NCBI GenBank assembly: GCA_003255745.1
Contig: QKYL01000026.1
Location: 24,931 to 88,930 of the forward strand
Source of the DNA: Paracoccus saliphilus
GTDB lineage: Bacteria; Pseudomonadota; Alphaproteobacteria; Rhodobacterales; Rhodobacteraceae
Reading direction: 5' to 3'
Length of the DNA stretch: 64,000 bases
Each line of letters opens with the position of its first letter. Position 1 is the stretch's first letter. A program made the translations under genes and the position numbers. Positions 24,822 to 33,900 of the stretch are shown here, one piece after another. The notes under the pieces are model-generated. The model ran no database searches. It saw only the letters and a list, made by a program, of their open reading frames with translations, and had not been told where the DNA came from.

Positions 24822-27212
24822 TCAGGCCGTGGTCATCGGATCGGCATGCCAGATGTCGCGCATATAGCCGCGAATGGTCCGGTCGGACGAGAAGAAGCCC
24901 GAGCGCGCGATGTTCAGCGCCGCCATCCGGTCCCAGCTGGCCTGGTCGCGATAGGCCTGGTCCACCTGCCGCTGCATCCCGAAATATCCGTCAAAATCCG
25001 AAGCCACCAGGAACGGGTCGTCGTGCCAGGTGCGGTCCAGCAGCGAGTAATAACTGTCGGCCCGGCCAAACCGACCTTCGGCGATCAACTGCAACGCGAT
25101 CTGCAGATCCTGGCTGCGTTCAATGGCAAGCCGGGCGTGACCGGGGGTGGCCTTTTCGGCCTCGGCCTCGGCCGCGGTCAGACCGAACAGGAAGAAGTTC
25201 TCGGCCCCGACCAGTTCGCGGATCTCTACGTTTGCCCCGTCCAGTGTGCCGATGGTCAGGGCGCCGTTCATGGTGAACTTCATGTTGCCGGTGCCCGATG
25301 CCTCCTTGCCCGCGGTGCTGATCTGCTCGGACAGGTCGGCGGCGGGGATCAGGTCCTCGGCCATCGAAACGTTGTAGTTCGGCGGATAAGCGATCTGGAG
25401 GTATTTTGATGTCACCGGGTCGCTGTTGATCGTCGCGGCCACGTCGTTGATCAGGTGGATCACCGATTTTGCCAGCCAGTATCCGGGCGCCGCCTTGCCG
25501 CCAAAGATCTTGACGCGCGGGGTCCAGTCGCCGTTCGGGTTGTCATGGATGCGCCGCCACAGCGCGATCGCCTCCAGGATGTTCAGAAGCTGGCGCTTAT
25601 ATTCGTGCATTCGCTTGATCTGCACGTCGAAGATCGCGTCCGGGTCCGCCTTGACCCCCAAGTCGGCCAGCAGGCCATTGGACAGCCAAACCTTGTTGGC
25701 GCGCTTGGCCGCCCGCAGTTGATCGCGGACCCCCCCATCCTCGGCATGAGGTTCCAGCCCCTTCAGCTGGTCCAGATCAGCGGTCCAGCCGGTGCCGATC
25801 GTGTCGTCCAGAAGCCGCGCCAAGGCGGGGTTCGCCATGCGCAGCCAGCGGCGCGGCGCCACGCCGTTAGTCTGGTTCACGATCCGGTCGGGATGCAGCT
25901 TGTGCAGGTCAGCAAAGACCGTGTCCTTGACCAGGTCGGTGTGCAGCGCAGACACGCCGTTCACGCGGCCAGCCATGATGAAGGCCAGTTCGCCCATGTG
26001 GACCTGGTCGCCATGAACGATGCCGACATGGGAGGGGCGGTTGGTGGTTCCCCGGTGATCCTCGTCGATCATCTGGATGATCTGCATGTGGCGGGGCAGG
26101 ACGCGGCCCATCAGCCAGGTGGACCAGCGCTCCAGCGCCTCGGGCAGCAGCGTGTGGTTGGTATAGTTCAGCGACCGCTGCGCCAGGTCGCGCGCCCGGT
26201 CGAACGGCAGACCGTGGCCATCCATCAGCAGGCGGATCAGCTCGGGTCCGGCGATGGCCGGATGGGTGTCGTTCAGCTGGATCGCCACCTTTTCAGGCAG
26301 CAGGTCCAGGTCATCGCCATGTTCGGCCAGAAAGCGTCGCAGGATGTCCTGCAACGCGGCGGAGGTCAGAAAATATTCCTGCTTCAGCCGCAACTCCTTG
26401 CCGGACTCGGTTGTGTCGTCGGGATAAAGCACCCGCGACAGCGTCCGGGCCAGCGCCTCGGGCTCGGCCGCCGCCGTGTAATCGCCGGCGTTGAAGCGCG
26501 GCAGGTCCAGAAGCGTGGTGGGATGGGCGCCCCACAGCCGCAGGCTGTTGGCCCAGGTGCCGCCCCATCCGATCACCGGCGTGTCATAGGCGCGCGCGAT
26601 GACGCTTTCGCCCGGATGCCAGACGGCGCGTCCGTCCACCGTCTCGACATGGCCCTTGAACCCGATCTCATAGCTGTAATCGATGCGCACGAATTCCCAC
26701 GGATGCGGCTGGTTCAGCCAGTCTTCCGGCGTCTCGACCTGCTGGCCGCCTTCGAAACGCTGGCGGAACAGCCCATGCTCATAGCGGATGCCATAGCCGA
26801 AGGCTGGGCAATGCAGCGAGGACAGCGATTCCATGAAGCAGGCCGCCAGCCGCCCCAGACCGCCATTGCCAAGCGCGGCATCGGGCTCATTGTCCAGAAT
26901 CTTCTGCTCGTCCAGGCCCAGCAGGGTCAGCGCCTCGCCCATCGCCGGTTCCAGTTGCAGGTTGACAATCGCGTCGCCCAGGATGCGGCCGATCAGGAAT
27001 TCCATCGACAGGTAATAGACCCGCTTGGCCCCCTGGTCGCGCGCTGCGCGGATCGCCTCGACCCAGGGGCCGACCATAAGATCGCGCACCGTATAGCTGA
27101 CGGCCAGGCGCCAATCGAAAACGGTTGCGAATTCCGGACCGCGGCCCTGGGTGTGGGTCAGGTGATGCAGGATCTGATCGCGCAGGTCCTGCGCCGTAAG
27201 AGAATGGGACAA
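24822..27212 (-). CDS. glgP: glycogen/alpha-glucan phosphorylase
   Basis: 796 residues, normal for the family. It cleaves alpha-1,4 bonds with phosphate to release glucose-1-phosphate, using pyridoxal phosphate. The cofactor lysine lies in KEASGTGNMKFTMNGAL. Other landmarks are the N-terminal YYLSMEFLIGR, the active-site NGGLGRLAACFMESL and QLNDTHPAI. Last gene of the glycogen operon, 24 bases after the amylosucrase gene, and it ends 7 bases from the shared terminator. It would remobilise the store made by the upstream genes. Confidence 0.95.
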   Translation of the reverse strand: MSHSLTAQDLRDQILHHLTHTQGRGPEFATVFDWRLAVSYTVRDLMVGPWVEAIRAARDQGAKRVYYLSMEFLIGRILGDAIVNLQLEPAMGEALTLLGLDEQKILDNEPDAALGNGGLGRLAACFMESLSSLHCPAFGYGIRYEHGLFRQRFEGGQQVETPEDWLNQPHPWEFVRIDYSYEIGFKGHVETVDGRAVWHPGESVIARAYDTPVIGWGGTWANSLRLWGAHPTTLLDLPRFNAGDYTAAAEPEALARTLSRVLYPDDTTESGKELRLKQEYFLTSAALQDILRRFLAEHGDDLDLLPEKVAIQLNDTHPAIAGPELIRLLMDGHGLPFDRARDLAQRSLNYTNHTLLPEALERWSTWLMGRVLPRHMQIIQMIDEDHRGTTNRPSHVGIVHGDQVHMGELAFIMAGRVNGVSALHTDLVKDTVFADLHKLHPDRIVNQTNGVAPRRWLRMANPALARLLDDTIGTGWTADLDQLKGLEPHAEDGGVRDQLRAAKRANKVWLSNGLLADLGVKADPDAIFDVQIKRMHEYKRQLLNILEAIALWRRIHDNPNGDWTPRVKIFGGKAAPGYWLAKSVIHLINDVAATINSDPVTSKYLQIAYPPNYNVSMAEDLIPAADLSEQISTAGKEASGTGNMKFTMNGALTIGTLDGANVEIRELVGAENFFLFGLTAAEAEAEKATPGHARLAIERSQDLQIALQLIAEGRFGRADSYYSLLDRTWHDDPFLVASDFDGYFGMQRQVDQAYRDQASWDRMAALNIARSGFFSSDRTIRGYMRDIWHADPMTTA

Positions 27213-27236
27213 GTTCGGCCTCGTGGGCAGGAGAAA

Positions 27237-29114
27237 TCAGGACAACCAGACGCGAGCATAGGGTGGCAAGGCCAGCATGTCGTCATGCAGCGCCACCGTC
27301 GCATCGGACAGGATGTCGCGCATATCCGTCACGCCTTGAAAGCGCAACCAGTCGCCCGACACCTGTTGCCAGCTTTCGGTGAAGTTGAAAAGACAAAGAA
27401 TGCTCCCCTGTGGCGCGAGTCGGCAAAAGGCGAAAACCGCCGGGTTGCCGGTGTCGCGGATCAGGGTCGGATGCGCCCCGTGCAGTCCATCGCATTGGCG
27501 GCGGCGCTGCAGGATGGCGCGTGTGCCATGCAGGATGCGACCTTCGGGCGAGGCCGGGTCGGCGCTGGCGCGGGCCGCGCGGTCCCAGTCCATCGCCGGA
27601 CGGTGCAGCCAGCGGCTGTCATGCGCGTGGTCCGGCACCTGCAGATAACCATGGTCATTGGTCAGTCCCAGCTCGTCGCCCATGTAGATCAGCGGGATGC
27701 CGCCAAAGCTGGCGATCAGGGCATGGCCCATCAGGATGCGATCGATCGCCAGGTCGACCGCATGCGGGTCGCCCGAGAACAGCCCCGCCTCAAGCCCCGC
27801 CAGCGAGGCGAAGCTGCCCGAGATGCGCTTGTCGCCCGTCTGGGGGTTCACCTGGAACAGTTCACCCCGCGCAAAGCTGCCCGGAAAGCTGCCGTCGTAG
27901 AAATCCGACAGGAAGGCGCGATGCGCCGGCCCCGACAGGCCAAGCGCCCCGGCATCCTCGTCCGTCACCGCCCAACCGATGTCGTCATGGCAGCGGACAT
28001 AGGTCGCATAGGTGGCGTTGGTCAGCACGGGCGGGAAGTGCGTGGCAAGCACATGGGTCATCAGGCGCGTGTCGCGGGTGGCCAAGGCCGACCAGTACTG
28101 AACCATCAGGCTGTTGTGATAGGCCAAGTTGCCCTGCCGCCCGTCATGTTCGCCCCGCCCGAAATAGGTCAGCATCTCGGCCGGGCCGACGATTGCCTCC
28201 TCCAAGTGGATCACCGCGCTGGCGGCGATCCGGGTGCAGGCCCGCAGGGCGCGCAGCAGCAGGTGCACCTCGGGCTGGCTTTGGCAGGTTGTGCCCATGC
28301 GCTTCCACATGAAGGCAACGGCGTCCAGGCGCAGCACGTCGACACCGTTGTTGGCCAGGTTCAGCATGATCGAGACCATCTCCAGGAAGACCCGCGGATT
28401 GGCCCAGTTCAGGTCCCACTGGTGTTCGTTGAAGGTGGTCCAGACCCATTTGCCGAATTCGGGATAATGGGTAAAGCTGCCCGGCGCGGTGTGGGGAAAG
28501 ATCTCGACCAGGGATTGTTCATAGGCGCGGGGCAGCGTGTCGTCGTCGAACATCAGGTACATGTCCTGATATTCAGGATCGCCCGCCGCCGCCCGTTGCG
28601 CCCAGTCATGTTCCTTGGCCGTGTGGTTCAGCACCAGGTCGATGCAAAGCGACATTCCGCGGCCGCGCAGCGCGTCCGCGAGCCGCTCCAGGTCGGCCAT
28701 GTTGCCATAGGCCGGGTTGACCTGGCGATAATCCATCACCGAATAGCCGCCGTCGCTGTCGCCGGGGCGCGGCATCAGGCAGGGCATCAGGTGGACATAG
28801 CTGATCCCCAGGTCGCGCAGGTAGTCCAGCCGGTCATGCACCCCGGCCAGGTTGCCGGCAAAGCGGTCGATATAGAAAACGTATCCCGCCATCTGCGCGC
28901 GCTGGAACCAGTCCGGCTCCAGGTCGCGCATCAGGTCCAGCCGCTGCAGGTCGGCGGGCCGCGCGTTCCAGCCGTCGCGCAGCACCTGCTCCAGCTGCTG
29001 GCGAAAGGCGTCATAGTCGGGGCGCCCGCCATAAAGCCGCTCCAGCATGGGCCAGAGGTCGGGGGCACTGCGCGCCATGCGCATGTCGAAGATGGTCGGG
29101 GTGCCTTGGGTCAT
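27237..29114 (-). CDS. amylosucrase (GH13)
   Basis: 625 residues, close to the 636 of the Neisseria polysaccharea enzyme. Amylosucrase transfers glucose from sucrose to growing alpha-1,4-glucan and releases fructose. The catalytic set is present: nucleophile Asp in VDVLRLDAVAF, acid/base Glu in VIHLEEAIVG and the transition-state Asp in RCHDDIGWAVTDEDAG. The sucrose-pocket salt-bridge Arg sits in HDSRWLHRP, and NPQTGDKRISGS also matches amylosucrases rather than ordinary amylases. It overlaps glgX by 4 bases and is followed by glgP, so it is a true member of the glycogen operon. A sucrose-hydrolase-like side activity cannot be excluded. No signal peptide is seen. Confidence 0.85.
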   Translation of the reverse strand: MTQGTPTIFDMRMARSAPDLWPMLERLYGGRPDYDAFRQQLEQVLRDGWNARPADLQRLDLMRDLEPDWFQRAQMAGYVFYIDRFAGNLAGVHDRLDYLRDLGISYVHLMPCLMPRPGDSDGGYSVMDYRQVNPAYGNMADLERLADALRGRGMSLCIDLVLNHTAKEHDWAQRAAAGDPEYQDMYLMFDDDTLPRAYEQSLVEIFPHTAPGSFTHYPEFGKWVWTTFNEHQWDLNWANPRVFLEMVSIMLNLANNGVDVLRLDAVAFMWKRMGTTCQSQPEVHLLLRALRACTRIAASAVIHLEEAIVGPAEMLTYFGRGEHDGRQGNLAYHNSLMVQYWSALATRDTRLMTHVLATHFPPVLTNATYATYVRCHDDIGWAVTDEDAGALGLSGPAHRAFLSDFYDGSFPGSFARGELFQVNPQTGDKRISGSFASLAGLEAGLFSGDPHAVDLAIDRILMGHALIASFGGIPLIYMGDELGLTNDHGYLQVPDHAHDSRWLHRPAMDWDRAARASADPASPEGRILHGTRAILQRRRQCDGLHGAHPTLIRDTGNPAVFAFCRLAPQGSILCLFNFTESWQQVSGDWLRFQGVTDMRDILSDATVALHDDMLALPPYARVWLS

Positions 29115-31198
29115 GCATCCTGGCTCTGGTCGGTAAGAACGAACGCGACAACGCTTTCGGCGGGAATAGGTTCGACCGCCTGCGCGGCCTCGTCCGGGTC
29201 GTTGTCGCGGGTGCTGTCCAAGCGGCGTCGCCAGCGCCCGCCCTGCGCCGTGTCAGGCAGGCGCACTTGCGCGTCGGGACCGTTGTTGAAGACGACGAAG
29301 ACCGCGCCGGTCAGGGCCGCATAGGCCGGGGTGCCCGAGGCCATGCGCATCTCGGCCGCCAGCAGGCGCAGCTGGGGATCGTTCCAGTCGTCGGTGGTCA
29401 TCGCCGCGCCATCCGCGCGCCGCCAGAACAGGTCGGGCAACCCGTCCTGTTCGCGCGCCTGGCTGTGGAGGAACCGCTTTTGCCGCAGGATCGGATGCGC
29501 GCGGCGAAAGGCGATAACCCGCCGGACAAAGTCCAGAAAGACCGGGTCGGCGCCGTTCCAGTCGATCCATCCGGTCGGGTTGTCCTGGCAATAGGCATTG
29601 TTGTTGCCGCCTTGGGAATTGCCCAGCTCGTCCCCGGCCAGCAGCATGGGCGTGCCCTGGCTCAGCATCAGGGTGGCGATCAGGTTGCGGCGGCGGCGGT
29701 TGCGGCGGGCGCGGATCGCCGGATCGTCGGTCGGGCCCTCGGTGCCCATGTTGTCGGACAGGTTGTGGCCGTGGCCGTCGCGGTTTTCCTCGCCATTGGC
29801 GCCGTTCTGCTTTTGGGCATAGCTGACCGTGTCCATCAGCGTGAAGCCGTCATGGGCCGCGATGAAGTTGACGCTGGAGGTCGCGGCCCGCCCGTCATGG
29901 TCGAAACGCGCCGCCGATCCCGCCACCCGCTTGGCCAGCTTGCCGATCCGCCCCGGATCCCCCCGCCAAAAGCTGCGGATCTGGTCGCGAAAGCGGTCGT
30001 TCCATTCGGCGAAAGGGGCGGGATAGGCGCCCAGCTGATAGCCGTCATGGCCCAGGTCCCAGGGTTCGGCAATCAGCTTGACCTGGTTCAGGACCGGGTC
30101 CTGACGGATCGCCCGGAACAGCGGGGCGTCCCGTTCAAAGACGCCGCGGGTGCGCCCCAGCACCGAGGCCAGGTCAAAGCGGAACCCGTCCACATGCATC
30201 ACCTGCACCCAGTATCGCAGGCTGTCCATGACCAGCCGCAGCGCAAAGGGATTGTCCAGGTTCAGCACGTTCCCGGTTCCCGCGTCGTTGACGTAAAAGC
30301 GGGGGTCATCGGCCAGACGGTAATAGGAGGCGTTGTCCAGCCCGCGAAAGCTGAGCGTCGGGCCCAGCTCGTTCCCCTCGGCGGTGTGGTTGTAGACCAC
30401 GTCCAGGATCACCTCGATCCCGGCGCGGTGGAACCGCGCGACCATCTGCTGGAACTCGGCGATCTCGCCCCCCTGCATGTAACGCGGCTCGGGTGCAAAG
30501 AAGCCATATGACATGTAGCCCCAATAGTTCCGCAGCCCCTTGTCGGTCAGGAAACGGTCGTCGGCAAAGGCATGGACCGGCAGCAGTTCGATCGCCGTCA
30601 CACCAAGGCGCGTCAGATGGTCCAGTACCGGTTCGGAGGCCAGGGCCAGGTAGGTGCCGGGATGCGCCAGGTCGGTACGCCCGGCGGTCAGACCCTTCAC
30701 ATGCGCCTCGTAGATCACCGTTTCGGTCAGGGGGCGGCGCAGCGGGTGGTCATGGCCCCAGGAAAAGCTTGGATCGACCACTACGGATTTCGGCATGTGA
30801 TGGGCGCTGTCGCGGCGGTCGAAGGACAGGTCCGCATCGGCATGGCCCGCGCGAAAGCCGAACAAGGCGTCATGGTTGCGCGGGGTGCCGGTCAGCTGCT
30901 TGGCATAGGGGTCGATCAGCAGCTTGTGCGGGTTGAAGCGGTGACCCTCCTGCGGGCGATAAGGGCCATGGACCCGATAGCCATAGCGCTGGCCAGGACG
31001 CAGCCCCTCGACATGGCCGTGCCAGACGTGACCTTCGCGTTCAGGCAGGTCGATCCGCGTCTCTCGGTGGCCGTCGAACAGGCACAGGACCACCCGCTCC
31101 GCATGTTGCGAAAACAGTGCGAAGTTGACACCTGCCCCGTCAAAGGTCGCGCCCAAGGGCGAAGGATGCCCGGCCGAGATGGCATGCGTGGACGTCAT
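29111..31198 (-). CDS. glgX: glycogen debranching enzyme GlgX
   Basis: 695 residues from the ATG at 31198, which overlaps the glgA stop by 4 bases; a longer frame to 31345 only reads through glgA. An N-terminal CBM48 domain (SPLGATFDGAGVNFALFSQHAERV) precedes the GH13 domain with VIYEAHVKGLT, VVYNHTAEG, the nucleophile Asp in DGFRFDLAS, the Glu in LIAEPWD and the Asp in AAHDGFTL. It hydrolyses alpha-1,6 branches left after phosphorylase action. It is coupled at its 3' end to the amylosucrase gene by a 4-base overlap. Confidence 0.93.
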   Translation of the reverse strand: MTSTHAISAGHPSPLGATFDGAGVNFALFSQHAERVVLCLFDGHRETRIDLPEREGHVWHGHVEGLRPGQRYGYRVHGPYRPQEGHRFNPHKLLIDPYAKQLTGTPRNHDALFGFRAGHADADLSFDRRDSAHHMPKSVVVDPSFSWGHDHPLRRPLTETVIYEAHVKGLTAGRTDLAHPGTYLALASEPVLDHLTRLGVTAIELLPVHAFADDRFLTDKGLRNYWGYMSYGFFAPEPRYMQGGEIAEFQQMVARFHRAGIEVILDVVYNHTAEGNELGPTLSFRGLDNASYYRLADDPRFYVNDAGTGNVLNLDNPFALRLVMDSLRYWVQVMHVDGFRFDLASVLGRTRGVFERDAPLFRAIRQDPVLNQVKLIAEPWDLGHDGYQLGAYPAPFAEWNDRFRDQIRSFWRGDPGRIGKLAKRVAGSAARFDHDGRAATSSVNFIAAHDGFTLMDTVSYAQKQNGANGEENRDGHGHNLSDNMGTEGPTDDPAIRARRNRRRRNLIATLMLSQGTPMLLAGDELGNSQGGNNNAYCQDNPTGWIDWNGADPVFLDFVRRVIAFRRAHPILRQKRFLHSQAREQDGLPDLFWRRADGAAMTTDDWNDPQLRLLAAEMRMASGTPAYAALTGAVFVVFNNGPDAQVRLPDTAQGGRWRRRLDSTRDNDPDEAAQAVEPIPAESVVAFVLTDQSQDA

Positions 31199-32619
31199 CG
31201 GGCCGCAACAAGATCGGCATAAAGCGCCGCATAGGCCGCCGCGGACTGGCCCCAGCCCACGGGCTGCGCCATGGCATTGGTCTGCAGTTGCGCCCATGTC
31301 GCGCCGTCGCGGTACAGGCTGACCAGGCGGACCAGCGCGTTGCACAGCGCTTGGGCGGTCACCGGGGCAAACTGGATGCCGGTGGCCACGCCCTGCGCCA
31401 GCGCGGCGGGCGAGGCGTTGATGACGGTGTCGGCCAGCCCGCCGGTCAGCGCCACCACCGGCACCGTGCCATAACGCAGCCCGTACATCTGCGTCAGACC
31501 GCAGGGTTCAAAGCGCGAGGGGACCAGGATGGCATCGCCGCCCGCGATCAGACGATGCGAGAAGCCCTCGTCATAGCCGATGCGCACCGCCACGTTCGGA
31601 TCGGCGGCGGCATGGCGAAAAGCCTGCTCGATCCCCGGATCGCCCGATCCAAGCACCGCCAGCTGGCCGCCCTGTTCCAGCAGGGTGGGCAGCATCTCCA
31701 GCACCAGGTCCAGTCCCTTCTGGTGGGACATGCGCGACACGATCACGCACAGCGGACCCTGGACCTGGGGCAGCCCCAGTTCCGCCTGCAGCGCCCTTTT
31801 AGCCGCGATCTTGCCCGACGGCGTTGAATAGGGACTGATGGCGGGGTCGGTGGCAGGGTTCCAGAGGTCTTCGTCGATACCGTTCAGGATGCCATGCAGC
31901 ACGTTTCGGCGGTGTCGCATGACCCCGTCCAAACCCATGCCGAATTCGGGCGTCATCAGTTCCTCGGCATAGCTGGGCGAAACGGTGGTCAGCGCATCCG
32001 CCCCCATCAGCCCAGCCTTGAGTGCCGAGATGCCGCCCCAGAATTCATAGCCCTCGCTGTGAAAGCGCGCAGGGTCCAGGCGCAGCGACGACAGCCGCCA
32101 GGGGTCGGTCGATCCGTTAAAGGCGATGTTGTGGATGGTCAGCAGCGTGCGCACGTCGCTGCCGCCCATTTGGCGCAGGTATTCGGTCGCAAAGCCCGCC
32201 TGCCAGTCATGGCCGTGCAGCACCTGCGGCCGCCAGCCGCCCGCGCCATGCCGGGCGACATGGGCCCCCACCCAGGACAGGGCGGCAAAGCGTTCCGGGT
32301 TGTCAGGCCAGTCGCGGCCGTCCGGCGCCAGATAGGGACCGCCGCTGCGCGCGAACAGGTGCGGCGCGTCGATCACCAGCAGGTCCAGACCGGCGGCGGC
32401 CCCCTCCAGCAGGCGCGCTGCGCCGCCGAAGAGGTCGTCGAAACGGCCGATCTCGGCCGTGTCCTGCAACGCCGCCATCACCGCCGGATAGCCCGGCAGC
32501 AGGGTCCGCATCCGTACGCCGTGACCCGCCAGCGCGGCCGGCAGCGCGCCCACCACATCGGCCAGGCCGCCCGTCTTGACCAGGGGCGCGCATTCCGAGG
32601 CAACAGAAAGAACCTGCAT
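31195..32619 (-). CDS. glgA: glycogen synthase (ADP-glucose type)
   Basis: 474 residues from the ATG at 32619, which shares one base with the glgC stop. GT5 family: the N-terminal ADP-glucose-binding loop KTGGLADVVGALP, the central VSPSYAEELMTPEFG and the C-terminal VPSRFEPCGLTQMYGLRYGTVPVV, with the conserved E-x7-E region. It adds glucose from ADP-glucose to glycogen. Third gene of the operon. An upstream-extended frame to 32694 is within glgC and is not used. Confidence 0.95.
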   Translation of the reverse strand: MQVLSVASECAPLVKTGGLADVVGALPAALAGHGVRMRTLLPGYPAVMAALQDTAEIGRFDDLFGGAARLLEGAAAGLDLLVIDAPHLFARSGGPYLAPDGRDWPDNPERFAALSWVGAHVARHGAGGWRPQVLHGHDWQAGFATEYLRQMGGSDVRTLLTIHNIAFNGSTDPWRLSSLRLDPARFHSEGYEFWGGISALKAGLMGADALTTVSPSYAEELMTPEFGMGLDGVMRHRRNVLHGILNGIDEDLWNPATDPAISPYSTPSGKIAAKRALQAELGLPQVQGPLCVIVSRMSHQKGLDLVLEMLPTLLEQGGQLAVLGSGDPGIEQAFRHAAADPNVAVRIGYDEGFSHRLIAGGDAILVPSRFEPCGLTQMYGLRYGTVPVVALTGGLADTVINASPAALAQGVATGIQFAPVTAQALCNALVRLVSLYRDGATWAQLQTNAMAQPVGWGQSAAAYAALYADLVAAR

Positions 32620-33878
32620 CACAGCGACGCCGCCCGCCGGTCCAGCATGTCCTGGGTGATCAGCGTGATGCCGCGTTCGCTGACGCGGAACCACTGGGCG
32701 TCGTCCTGGGGGTCCTCGCCCACCACCAGCCCTTCCGGGATGATCACGCCGCGGTCGATCACCACGTTGCGCAGCCGCGCATGGCGGTGGACGGTCACAT
32801 AGGGCAGCACGACAGCATGATCCAGGATGGCATAGCTGTTGGTATGCACCTCGGTGAACAGCAGGGAATTGCGGATCTCGGTTCCTGACACGATGCAGCC
32901 CCCCGATACCATGGACGAGATTGCGACACCCCGCCGGTCCTTTTCGTCATGGATGAACTTGGCCGGGGGCGTGCTTTCGGAATAGGTCCAGATCGGCCAG
33001 TCGGTGTCCCACAGGTCCAGTTCGGGGGTGAAATCGGTCAGGTCGATATTGGCCTGCCAGAAGGCATCGACCGTCCCCACGTCCTTCCAATAGGCCGGCG
33101 CCCCCGCCTCGCGCACGCAGGAGGTGTCAAAGCGGTGGGCCATGGCCCTGCCGTTTTTCACGATGTCAGGGATCAGGTCGTTGCCGAAGTCATGGCTGGA
33201 ATTCGGATCCTCGGCATCCTTGCGCAGCAGTTCGCGCAGGAAGGGCCAGCTGAAGACATAGATCCCCATGGACGCCAGCGCCTTGTCGGGATGACCCGGC
33301 ATCGCGGGCGGGTCGGCGGGCTTTTCCAGAAAGGACACGATGCGACCCTGGTCGTCCACGTCCATGACGCCAAAGGCGCTGGCCTCGTGGCGCGGCACGG
33401 TCAGGCAGCCGACCGTCACATCGGCGCCGCTCGTGACATGCTCGCGCAGCATGATCTCGTAGTCCATCTTGTAGATGTGGTCGCCCGCCAGAATGATGAT
33501 GTAGTCGACGTCGTAATCGTCCACGATGTCGATGTTCTGGGTGACCGCATCGGCGGTGCCCCGATACCAGGAATGTTCGCAGACACGCTGGCTGGCGGGC
33601 AGGATGTCCAGAAACTCATTGCGCTCGGCGCGAAAGAAGTTCCATCCGCGCTGGCAGTGCCGGATCAGGCTGTGCGCCTTGTACTGCGTGGCGATCGCGA
33701 TCTTGCGGATTCCCGAATTCATCGCGTTCGACAGCGCAAAGTCGATGATCCGCGTCTTGCCGCCGAAATAGACCGCCGGCTTTACCCGCCGGTCGGTCAG
33801 TTCCCTCAACCGGCTGCCGCGTCCCCCGGCCAGCACAAAGGCCATCGACCGGCGTGTCAGCCGCTGCGTTTCCACCAT
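32619..33878 (-). CDS. glgC: glucose-1-phosphate adenylyltransferase
   Basis: 419 residues from the ATG at 33878. It makes ADP-glucose, the committed step of glycogen synthesis. Seen are the nucleotide loop [13 protein letters not shown] with [12 protein letters not shown], the substrate segment [33 protein letters not shown] and the C-terminal beta-helix with the allosteric region. An ATG 13 codons upstream (33917) would overlap glgB. The downstream one was preferred because it matches family N-termini and is preceded by a G-rich site. It lies 22 bases after glgB. Confidence 0.95.
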   Translation of the reverse strand: MVETQRLTRRSMAFVLAGGRGSRLRELTDRRVKPAVYFGGKTRIIDFALSNAMNSGIRKIAIATQYKAHSLIRHCQRGWNFFRAERNEFLDILPASQRVCEHSWYRGTADAVTQNIDIVDDYDVDYIIILAGDHIYKMDYEIMLREHVTSGADVTVGCLTVPRHEASAFGVMDVDDQGRIVSFLEKPADPPAMPGHPDKALASMGIYVFSWPFLRELLRKDAEDPNSSHDFGNDLIPDIVKNGRAMAHRFDTSCVREAGAPAYWKDVGTVDAFWQANIDLTDFTPELDLWDTDWPIWTYSESTPPAKFIHDEKDRRGVAISSMVSGGCIVSGTEIRNSLLFTEVHTNSYAILDHAVVLPYVTVHRHARLRNVVIDRGVIIPEGLVVGEDPQDDAQWFRVSERGITLITQDMLDRRAASL

Positions 33879-33900
33879 TTTCAGTTCCCCCCTCAAAGTA

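Noticed and set aside
25455..29324. 1289-codon open frame on the plus strand
   Set aside because: It is antisense to glgP, amylosucrase and glgX, which have clear family motifs. The frame is open only because of the high GC content, and its translation has no recognisable domains.
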